From an uncultured Dyadobacter sp. (GTDB lineage: Bacteria; Bacteroidota; Bacteroidia; Cytophagales; Spirosomataceae), in the NCBI GenBank assembly GCA_937880795.1, contig CALGRQ010000306.1, positions 1 to 19,425 of the forward strand: a DNA stretch of 19,425 nt, given 5' to 3'. The translations under genes and the position numbers were made by a program. Of the stretch, positions 1 through 6,152 are shown in pieces. The stretch's first letter is position 1. Each line of letters begins with the position of its first letter. The notes beneath the pieces were generated by a model, which made no database searches, was not told the DNA's origin, and was given only the letters and a program-made list of their open reading frames with translations.

Positions 1-734
1 CCTTTGAGCTTGCTGAAAAGCGTTTGTCGGCCGATGTAGTCAATTTTTCGGCCTCCGGAAGTTCGGTAAAGAAGGGAGAAACCTTGCTGGATACCGTTAA
101 TAATATCCTGGCGATGAAAGTGGATATGATCGTAATGCGCCATAGCAGCCCTGGCGCACCGCATTATTTATCCAGCCGTATTCCCGCTAACGTTGTTAAT
201 GCAGGTGATGGAACTCATGAGCATCCCACGCAGGCTTTGTTGGATGCGTTTTCCATGCAAGAGCAAATTGGCGACTTGGCCGGTAAAAAAATTGCCATTA
301 TTGGTGATATAACTCACTCTCGTGTTGCGCTTTCAAACATTTTTTGTCTTCAAAAACTGGGCGCCGAAGTGATGGTTTGTGGCCCTTCCACCCTCATTCC
401 TAAATATCTTGGTGAATTGGGTGTCAAAATTGGACACAATGTAAAAGAAGCTTTGCAATGGTGTGACGTGGCCAACGTCTTAAGAATCCAACTAGAGAGA
501 CAACAAATCAAATATTTCCCGTCGCTTCGGGAATATTCTCTGTATTATGGAATTAACAAGGAAATGCTCGACGAACTGAACAAAAAAATAGTTCTCATGC
601 ACCCTGGCCCCATTAACCGTGGCGTTGAACTTTCTTCTGATGCGGCAGACTCCGAACATTCCATTATCCTGAATCAGGTAGAAAATGGCGTTGCCGTTCG
701 CATGGCGGTACTATATCTCCTCGCTCAGCAATAA
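1..734 (+). CDS. pyrB: Aspartate carbamoyltransferase catalytic chain (5'-truncated by window edge)
   Basis: Condenses carbamoyl phosphate with L-aspartate in the cytoplasm, the committed step of pyrimidine synthesis. The frame is open from the first bases (SFEL-like residues FELAEKRLSADVVNF read from position 3), so the true start and roughly 60 residues, including the STRT carbamoyl-phosphate loop, lie left of the window. A TTG at 24 is internal and not a start. About 243 codons remain of a family length near 305-310. Visible hallmarks in order: KKGETLLDT, SSPGAPHYLSS, GDGTHEHPTQALLD, the IIGDITHSRVA nucleotide-fold strand, VLRIQLERQ, and HPGPINRGVEL near the C-terminus. The sequence is of the short class B type, which usually works without a PyrI regulatory chain; none follows here. 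No obvious terminator follows the TAA at 732-734. Confidence 0.97.
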   Translation, partial: FELAEKRLSADVVNFSASGSSVKKGETLLDTVNNILAMKVDMIVMRHSSPGAPHYLSSRIPANVVNAGDGTHEHPTQALLDAFSMQEQIGDLAGKKIAIIGDITHSRVALSNIFCLQKLGAEVMVCGPSTLIPKYLGELGVKIGHNVKEALQWCDVANVLRIQLERQQIKYFPSLREYSLYYGINKEMLDELNKKIVLMHPGPINRGVELSSDAADSEHSIILNQVENGVAVRMAVLYLLAQQ

Positions 735-805
735 TTTTTTAATTCGCTCAGAACCATCGTACATCGATTTCACTGCGAACGGATATAGTAATTGGTGCAA
801 AGTCT

Positions 806-813
806 TATATTTG
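806..813 (+). promoter_or_regulatory. Bacteroidota-type -7 promoter element
   Basis: TATATTTG matches the Bacteroidota -7 consensus TAnnTTTG exactly and lies 55 bases before the dienoyl-CoA isomerase start at 869. No TTG lies 17-23 bases upstream, so the -33 box is missing or degenerate. The last two bases of the element are the first two of the palindrome at 812-839, placing the likely transcription start inside that palindrome. Confidence 0.5.
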
Positions 814-839
814 CATTGGTATGCTTGCATACCAATGCA
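812..839. promoter_or_regulatory. Perfect 13+13-bp palindrome, candidate operator
   Basis: The left arm TGCATTGGTATGC (812-824) is the exact reverse complement of the right arm GCATACCAATGCA (827-839), with a 2-base TT spacer. Two-fold symmetry with almost no loop suits a dimeric DNA-binding regulator better than an RNA hairpin. It overlaps the end of a -7 element, so a bound protein would be expected to block initiation. No regulator gene lies in the window, so the cognate protein is unknown. A nearby ATTGGTGCAA (791-800) resembles part of one arm and could be a weaker half-site. Confidence 0.55.
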
Positions 840-868
840 CCCAATTGTATTCTTCATCCCATCCGCAC

Positions 869-1681
869 ATGAATTCTTATCAAACGATCAGGTTAGAAAT
901 GTCGGCCCATATAGCCACGGTATTTTTTAATCGTCCCGAGAAAGCAAATGCTTTGAATCAAGACGCGTGGAAAGAACTCGCTGATGTATTTGCGAAATTG
1001 GATCAAGAAGAAAACACGCGTGTGATTATTCTCACCGGAGTGGGAAAACATTTTTGTTCGGGTATTGACCTTTCATTGCTCCAAAGCATAACGCAGGCTA
1101 ACATATCTTGTACTGCCCGCCAAAGTGAAGCCATCCGAAAGCAAATAATGATTTTACAAGCCGCAGTTTCAGCGATTGAGAATTGTAACAAACCCGTATT
1201 GGCAGCTATATCCGGAGGTTGTATAGGTGCCGGGGTGGACATTGTCTCCGCATGCGACATGCGCTATGCCAGCGATAATGCTTTTTTTTGTGTTAAAGAA
1301 ATAGACATGGGCATGGTCGCTGACTTGGGTACCTTACAAAGATTACCCCGCATTATTGCTCAGGGAATAGCACGTGAACTTGCCTACACCGGTCGGAATG
1401 TATGGGCCGAAGAAGCCGAAAAAATTGGGCTTATCAACAAGATGTATAGCACTTCGGAAATTCTATTGAAAGAGGTGACACAAATCGCACAGCAAATCGC
1501 AGATAAATCGCCCATTTCGATACGCGGGACCAAACATATTCTAAAATATAGCCAAGACCATTCAGTGGCGGATGGACTCAACTATATAGCTACCTGGAAT
1601 GCAGCTATGCTGGTATCAGAAGATTTGAAGGAATCATTCCAAGCACTTCAGGAAAAGAGAAATCCTCAATATAAAAATTAA
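869..1681 (+). CDS. Enoyl-CoA hydratase/isomerase family, delta(3,5)-delta(2,4)-dienoyl-CoA isomerase (ECH1-like)
   Basis: 270-residue crotonase-fold protein, probably moving double bonds in dienoyl-CoA intermediates during beta-oxidation of unsaturated fatty acids with odd-position double bonds. Oxyanion-hole segments are KHFCSGIDL (60-68) and GGCIGAGVD (116-124). Acidic residues D124, E144 (KEID) and D152 (VADLGTLQRLP) have the same 20- and 8-residue spacing as the Asp176/Glu196/Asp204 set described for rat ECH1. The C-terminal run SQDHSVADGLNYIATWN also matches that subfamily as I recall it. The start is set at ATG 869 because an upstream in-frame ATG at 821 lies inside the palindrome and would add 16 residues unlike the family. 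folA begins 37 bases after the stop, so co-transcription is possible. Assignment to the family is firm; the exact isomerase reaction is inferred. Confidence 0.88.
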   Translation: MNSYQTIRLEMSAHIATVFFNRPEKANALNQDAWKELADVFAKLDQEENTRVIILTGVGKHFCSGIDLSLLQSITQANISCTARQSEAIRKQIMILQAAVSAIENCNKPVLAAISGGCIGAGVDIVSACDMRYASDNAFFCVKEIDMGMVADLGTLQRLPRIIAQGIARELAYTGRNVWAEEAEKIGLINKMYSTSEILLKEVTQIAQQIADKSPISIRGTKHILKYSQDHSVADGLNYIATWNAAMLVSEDLKESFQALQEKRNPQYKN

Positions 1682-1718
1682 TATAGACCAATCTAATTCT
1701 TAACTATTCGTCATTTTA

Positions 1719-2216
1719 ATGCTTATTTCAATCATTGTAGCCGTATCCAAAAATGGTGCTATCGGTAAAGACAACCAGTTGCTTTGGCGATTGCCTGAGG
1801 ATCTCAAACGTTTCAAAAAACTTACATTAGGGCACCCAATCATTATGGGGCGTAAAACTTTTGATTCCATCGGCAAACCCCTACCAGGACGTCAGTCTAT
1901 TGTGGTTACCAGAAATCCTGAATTCCGTTTTGACGATGTGTTGGTGGTACATAGTATTGAAGATGCGATTGCAGAAGCTAAAAAGCTTAATTCCGAAGAG
2001 GTGTTTATCATTGGTGGTGGTGAATTATACAATATCACTTTACCGCTTGCGGATAAATTATACATCACAGAAGTCGAAACAGAAATTGAAGGAGACACGT
2101 TTTTCAACATCGACCAACCGGATCGTTGGCTAGAAACCGAACGTACTGTTCATCAGGCAGATGATCGACATGCATTCAGCTATAACTTTGTCAACTATAA
2201 GAAAAAACAGGATTAA
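1719..2216 (+). CDS. folA: Dihydrofolate reductase
   Basis: Reduces dihydrofolate to tetrahydrofolate with NADPH in the cytoplasm; supplies one-carbon carriers for thymidylate, purine and methionine synthesis and is the target of trimethoprim. 165 residues, normal for bacterial DHFR. Visible: N-terminal strand ISIIVAVSKNGAIGKDNQLLW, LPEDLKRFK with D28 aligned to the proton-relay acid Asp27 of the E. coli enzyme, IIMGRKTFDSIGKPLPGR for the cofactor, and VFIIGGGELYNITLP. The ATG has no recognisable ribosome binding site. It follows the isomerase by 37 bases and precedes the esterase by 48 bases on the same strand. No adjacent thymidylate synthase is seen in the window. Confidence 0.97.
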   Translation: MLISIIVAVSKNGAIGKDNQLLWRLPEDLKRFKKLTLGHPIIMGRKTFDSIGKPLPGRQSIVVTRNPEFRFDDVLVVHSIEDAIAEAKKLNSEEVFIIGGGELYNITLPLADKLYITEVETEIEGDTFFNIDQPDRWLETERTVHQADDRHAFSYNFVNYKKKQD

Positions 2217-2264
2217 AGCGTAAATTCGCACCCCAAATAAAGTACAGGAAGTGAAATTAAAGGC

Positions 2265-3353
2265 ATGGAAGTAGCAGTAGATACACTTAGGATTGAACTA
2301 AAAACGCCAAAAACAGATAAACGACCCATTTTTATAACAGGAAATTTTTGTGAGTGGTTACCCGATCTGGAAGCATATAAATTAACAGAAGAAACGCCCG
2401 GTCATTATTTTTTTCAATTCCCGGCAGACCTAGAACTACCCAATCCATTGGAATATAAATATACCAGAGGTGGATGGGATCAGGTAGAACTAGACAATTA
2501 CGGTCAGCCGCAAGGCAACAGATGGGCCAACCCGAATGACGGACTCATCACAGATCACGTAACGCGTTGGCAAAAAGATAAAGCCCGCAAAATCGATTTT
2601 TCTCCGATCATAGAAGTACTTTCAGAAACGTTTGAAATACCTCAACTAAATAAAAAGAGACGGGTTCACGCACTGTTACCTCATAACTATTACGAGCATC
2701 CGGAAAAGACTTATCCGGTTTTGTACATGACCGATGCACAAAATCTTTTTGGCGATGGCTCACCTTATGGTAATTGGGAAATCGATAAAAGTTTAGCCAA
2801 ATTAGCCTCTGAGGGACAGGGGGATGTCATTATCATTGCCATTGATCATGCCGGCGAAGACAGGGTTCAAGAGTTTTCTCCGTATGACAACCCACGGCTC
2901 GGCAAAGGATTGGGGGTACAATTTCTGCGTTTTGTGATCGATACGCTAAAACCATTTGTAGATGGACACTATCGTACAAAATCGGATAGGCTTAATACCG
3001 GAATGGGTGGTAGCTCAGTAGGAGGCTTACTCTCCATTTACGCTGCACTGATGTTTCCAAATGTATTTGGACGATTGATGATTTTTTCGCCTTCACTTTG
3101 GATCTCACAGCGCATCTATTTTGACGCCATACATTTTTTTGAACCGTTCGAAACCCGGATATATCTGTATGCAGGAGGTAAGGAAGGATCTAATATGATC
3201 CCAAACATGACAAAATTACAGGATACCTTGCACAGCCAAGGTTTTGGTTACAGTCGCGTAAAAATCAATACCTCTATTGATCCGAAAGGCGAACATACCG
3301 AAGAACGTTGGAGTAAAGAATTTCCAACCGCCCTGAAGTGGTTGTACTATTAA
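2265..3353 (+). CDS. Putative esterase (esterase D / Fes-like alpha/beta hydrolase) with N-terminal carbohydrate-binding-like beta domain
   Basis: 362 residues with no signal peptide, so probably cytoplasmic. Residues about 5-115 (IFITGNFCEWLPD..YKLTEETPGHYFFQF..LEYKYTRGGWDQVE) look like a CBM20/CBM48-type beta-sandwich of the kind that precedes hydrolases acting on glycans or sugar esters. Residues about 130-360 form an esterase D type alpha/beta hydrolase: VLYMTDAQNLF, a nucleophile elbow GGSSVGG with S251 in GxSxG, and H344 in the GEHTEERW segment as the probable catalytic histidine. The acid is less certain (near YAGGKEGS). Substrate unknown; relatives include enterochelin esterase, feruloyl/acetyl esterases and uncharacterised proteins. 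TAAATTCG at 2221-2228 is one base off the -7 consensus and could drive it. An imperfect terminator follows at 3381-3430. Confidence 0.85.
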   Translation: MEVAVDTLRIELKTPKTDKRPIFITGNFCEWLPDLEAYKLTEETPGHYFFQFPADLELPNPLEYKYTRGGWDQVELDNYGQPQGNRWANPNDGLITDHVTRWQKDKARKIDFSPIIEVLSETFEIPQLNKKRRVHALLPHNYYEHPEKTYPVLYMTDAQNLFGDGSPYGNWEIDKSLAKLASEGQGDVIIIAIDHAGEDRVQEFSPYDNPRLGKGLGVQFLRFVIDTLKPFVDGHYRTKSDRLNTGMGGSSVGGLLSIYAALMFPNVFGRLMIFSPSLWISQRIYFDAIHFFEPFETRIYLYAGGKEGSNMIPNMTKLQDTLHSQGFGYSRVKINTSIDPKGEHTEERWSKEFPTALKWLYY

Positions 3354-3380
3354 AAGTCGATTATCGTAATTACATATAGA

Positions 3381-3430
3381 AAGAAGGGAGGACCGCAGAG
3401 AAATTCAAAACTGCTGTTTCCCCTTTTTTT
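3381..3430 (+). terminator. Probable rho-independent terminator after the esterase gene
   Basis: Imperfect hairpin: AAGGG (3384-3388) with CCCTT (3421-3425), an inner mismatched or wobble section, GCAG (3395-3398) with CTGC (3411-3414), a 12-base loop, and seven T residues (3424-3430). The T run ends immediately before the GTG at 3431, which argues that the kinase gene starts further downstream. Confidence 0.5.
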
Positions 3431-3451
3431 GTGTCAAAACCTACGTATGCC

Positions 3452-4450
3452 ATGAAGATCTTTCCTACTCAATACTCGATGCTATCCACAGAGGCACTCA
3501 AAGATCATTTACAAACAGCCTACGGCTTAACCAATATGACCTGCAAGCTGCTCGTACACAATGTAAGTGACACGTATTTACTGCAAAATGATACAGAAAA
3601 ATACATTTTCAAACTGTACCGTGACTCGCACCGCAAATTAGAAGAGATACAAGCGGAGGTGGAACTACTCCATATTTTAAAGAAGAAGGAAACGAAGGTC
3701 TCGTATGTAATACCAGATTTAAACGGTAATCAAATTCAATCCTATAACGCTGCCGAAGGTATCAGAAACGGGGTATTGTTTTCATTTGCCGCCGGAAAGC
3801 CAACGCATGACTATCACCCGAGTCGCCTAGAAGCCATAGGAACAGAAATGGCCCGTATCCACGAAGTTACGGCACATGTAGAGCTCTCATTTCCAAGAAA
3901 GGTTTACGATATAGAAACAACGCTCCTACACCCATTGCGCTACATACAACCCGAATTTGCAGACCTTCCGGATGATTATGAATGGTTAAAAGCGACAACG
4001 GAAAAAGTGGCGAATAAAATAGCACAGTTCGATCTTTCAAAATTTAGTTATGGCTATTGTCATTACGATTTTTTACCTCATAATTTTCATTTTAACGAGC
4101 AGGATAATCTCACTTTTTTTGATTTTGACTTTGTCGGGAAAGGATTCATTGCAAACGACCTGATGACATTTTTCATCCACTTTTTCTTCGAAGTATATAC
4201 CAAAAAACAAACCCAGGAGGAGGCCAATGCCAATTATCAGATATTTGTAGATGCCTACCGCAAGGTTCGCCCCGTTTCGGAGGAAGAAATTGCAGCCATC
4301 CCCTATCTGGGTTTCGGCTTCTGGATGTTTTTTCTGGAATTCTACCAGTTACACTTTGAAGATTGGTCCAACACCTTCTATACCCTTCGATTTAAAAAAG
4401 AGAGAATGGGCTGGATGCGGAACTGGGTGGAGTGGTATTGCAGGTTTTAA
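3452..4450 (+). CDS. Aminoglycoside phosphotransferase (APH)-fold small-molecule kinase
   Basis: 332 residues, protein-kinase-like APH/choline kinase fold. The catalytic loop HYDFLPHN gives D206 as the likely base and N211 as a metal ligand, and the DFD motif supplies D224 and D226 for Mg2+. An N-lobe lysine in KYIFKLYRD would contact ATP. The C-terminal part is rich in Phe/Trp/Tyr (FFIHFFFEVY, FGFWMFFLEFYQ), as in homoserine kinase II and SrkA/YihE-like members. The substrate cannot be told from sequence: homoserine, choline, a hydroxylated metabolite or a protein serine are all possible, and antibiotic resistance is not implied. I place the start at ATG 3452. An in-frame GTG at 3431 would add 7 residues but abuts the T run of the upstream terminator. 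Confidence 0.8.
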   Translation: MKIFPTQYSMLSTEALKDHLQTAYGLTNMTCKLLVHNVSDTYLLQNDTEKYIFKLYRDSHRKLEEIQAEVELLHILKKKETKVSYVIPDLNGNQIQSYNAAEGIRNGVLFSFAAGKPTHDYHPSRLEAIGTEMARIHEVTAHVELSFPRKVYDIETTLLHPLRYIQPEFADLPDDYEWLKATTEKVANKIAQFDLSKFSYGYCHYDFLPHNFHFNEQDNLTFFDFDFVGKGFIANDLMTFFIHFFFEVYTKKQTQEEANANYQIFVDAYRKVRPVSEEEIAAIPYLGFGFWMFFLEFYQLHFEDWSNTFYTLRFKKERMGWMRNWVEWYCRF

Positions 4451-4483
4451 AAAATGGGGACCGCCCGGTGAACAGGCAGTCCC
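4451..4483 (-). terminator. Rho-independent terminator of hslU
   Basis: GGGACCGCC (4457-4465) pairs with GGCAGTCCC (4475-4483) with a single mismatch. Read on the minus strand the hairpin is followed by CATTTTTT, a proper U-tract, and it sits 7 bases past the hslU stop codon. On the plus strand the tail is not T-rich, so any effect on the convergent kinase transcript would be weaker. Confidence 0.75.
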
Positions 4484-4490
4484 ATATTAC

Positions 4491-5894
4491 TTATAAAATG
4501 TATTGGCTTAAATCTCTGTTTTTGATCAAATGTGACAGCTTCTCTTTCACCATTTCTGCCGTAACCGCAATTTGAGAATCTGGTCCGATCACATCCGGAA
4601 TATCAAACATAAAGTCGTTTAGAAGTAAACTCATCACGGTTTGTAAACGACGGGCACCAATGTTTTCCACCTCACTATTTACCTCAAAAGCAATCCTTGC
4701 CATTTCTTTAAGGGCACCGTCTTCAAATACCAGTTCAACGCCTTCGGCTTCCATCATGGCCTCATATTGCTTGGTGAGGGCATTTTTAGGGGTTTTTAAT
4801 ATTTGGTAAAAATCCGATTCGGTAAGGCTGTTCAATTCCACTCGGATCGGGAAACGTCCTTGCAATTCGGGAATCAGATCCGAAGGCTTTGAAACATGGA
4901 ATGCTCCCGCTGCAATAAATAGTATATGATCTGTATTGATCACACCATGTTTGGTGTTCACGGCACTACCTTCCACAATCGGAAGCAAGTCACGCTGTAC
5001 ACCTTCACGACTCACGTCCGGCCCACCGCTTCCACCCGAACGGCTGGATGCAACCTTATCAATTTCATCAATAAAAATAATTCCCAGGTTTTCGGCCTTT
5101 TTAATGGCTTCCAGCTTCACCTCATCCATATCGATCAGCTTTCCTGCTTCCTCATCCAAAAGTAATTTTTTGGCTTCGCCAACCGTGACTTTACGCTTTT
5201 TACCACGACGTGGCATCATATTGCCAATCATTTCCTGGATGTTCATCATAGAAACATCATCCATAGCGCCACCGATCATACCTACATTAGGCGCCTGATT
5301 TTGCTGAACTTCAATTTCAATCTTTCGTTCATCCAATTCTCCATTACGGATTTTTTCGCGGAAACGCTCACGGGTACGCTGGTTAAGCTCGTTATCGTCC
5401 TCAGGCACGGTACCATCTCCATTTCCAGAATAATCCGTCTTGACCTTGTGCGCACCAGCACCATGTATCGGAGGAATCAATGCATCCAGGATAATATCCT
5501 CAACAGCTTGTTCCGCCTTAATTTTCACTTCCTCCTTCTTCTGTGTACGCACCATACCCACGGCCTGTTCTACCAAATCGCGCACCATGCTCTCCACATC
5601 GCGCCCTACATAACCCACCTCGGTAAATTTGGAAGCTTCTACCTTTACAAATGGCGCATCAGCAATTTTAGCCAAACGACGGGCAATTTCAGTTTTTCCG
5701 ACCCCCGTTGCGCCAATCATTAATATATTATTAGGAATAATTTCCTTTTGAATTTCCTGAGGGCTATTCATGCGCCTCCACCGGTTTCTCAAAGCGATTG
5801 CTACATTTCTCTTTGCGTCATTTTGTCCGATAATGTATTGATCCAGCTCGAAAACAATTTGACGAGGCGTTAAGCGATTTAAGTGTTCAGTCAT
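4491..5894 (-). CDS. hslU: ATP-dependent protease ATPase subunit HslU
   Basis: Hexameric AAA+ unfoldase that feeds substrates into the HslV peptidase in the cytoplasm. 467 residues, slightly longer than the about 443 of E. coli. N-terminal LTPRQIVFELDQYIIGQ; Walker A GATGVGKT (61-68); pore loop GYVG (94-97); a charged, variable intermediate domain (about 110-245, with a Gly/Asp-rich insert near 155-170); Walker B IIFIDEID (272-279); sensor/arginine region LQGRFPIRVEL and GARRLQTVM. The C-terminus ends DLSQYIL, the tail that inserts between HslV subunits, so the protein should be able to pair with a HslV. No hslV is adjacent. The 258 bases to the divergent GH92 gene hold its promoter, but I see no exact -7 match there. 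Confidence 0.97.
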   Translation of the reverse strand: MTEHLNRLTPRQIVFELDQYIIGQNDAKRNVAIALRNRWRRMNSPQEIQKEIIPNNILMIGATGVGKTEIARRLAKIADAPFVKVEASKFTEVGYVGRDVESMVRDLVEQAVGMVRTQKKEEVKIKAEQAVEDIILDALIPPIHGAGAHKVKTDYSGNGDGTVPEDDNELNQRTRERFREKIRNGELDERKIEIEVQQNQAPNVGMIGGAMDDVSMMNIQEMIGNMMPRRGKKRKVTVGEAKKLLLDEEAGKLIDMDEVKLEAIKKAENLGIIFIDEIDKVASSRSGGSGGPDVSREGVQRDLLPIVEGSAVNTKHGVINTDHILFIAAGAFHVSKPSDLIPELQGRFPIRVELNSLTESDFYQILKTPKNALTKQYEAMMEAEGVELVFEDGALKEMARIAFEVNSEVENIGARRLQTVMSLLLNDFMFDIPDVIGPDSQIAVTAEMVKEKLSHLIKNRDLSQYIL

Positions 5895-6152
5895 TGTTAT
5901 TTATGAAAAACTTGGCTTATAATTCTGATTTACGGTATACATAGCAGACAACCTGACTCATTTCTCAGGCCTTGCATTACAACCATTCGTTGCAATAACG
6001 GTTTTTGTCCGATATCCCATATTTACACCAGAAAGAACTATGCCCGTACAAAATGTCAGGTCAGGTGGCTGTAAATCTTTTAGTAACTTGCATTGTATTG
6101 AAATACCAGCCTGCAATGTAACTTTTTCGATATTGTCTCATTTTTGTATAAC

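Noticed and set aside
24..26. TTG as the start of pyrB
   Set aside because: The reading frame and pyrB family residues (FELAEKR) continue upstream to the window edge.
821..868. 16-residue N-terminal extension of the dienoyl-CoA isomerase from ATG 821
   Set aside because: The ATG lies within the palindrome, at or before the expected transcription start, and the extension does not resemble crotonase N-termini.
3452..4450. Aminoglycoside resistance gene
   Set aside because: The APH fold is shared by many metabolic kinases and there is no mobile element or resistance context; substrate cannot be assigned.
5301..5723. 140-codon open frame opposite hslU
   Set aside because: It is antisense to a highly conserved gene, has low-complexity shadow composition and no promoter or recognisable motif.
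5895..6152. Promoters or operators in the hslU/GH92 divergent gap
   Set aside because: Only a one-mismatch CATTTTTG (6139-6146) abutting the GH92 ATG, short TTGCA-type repeats and a 5-bp dyad CCTGA/TCAGG were seen; none is strong enough to call.
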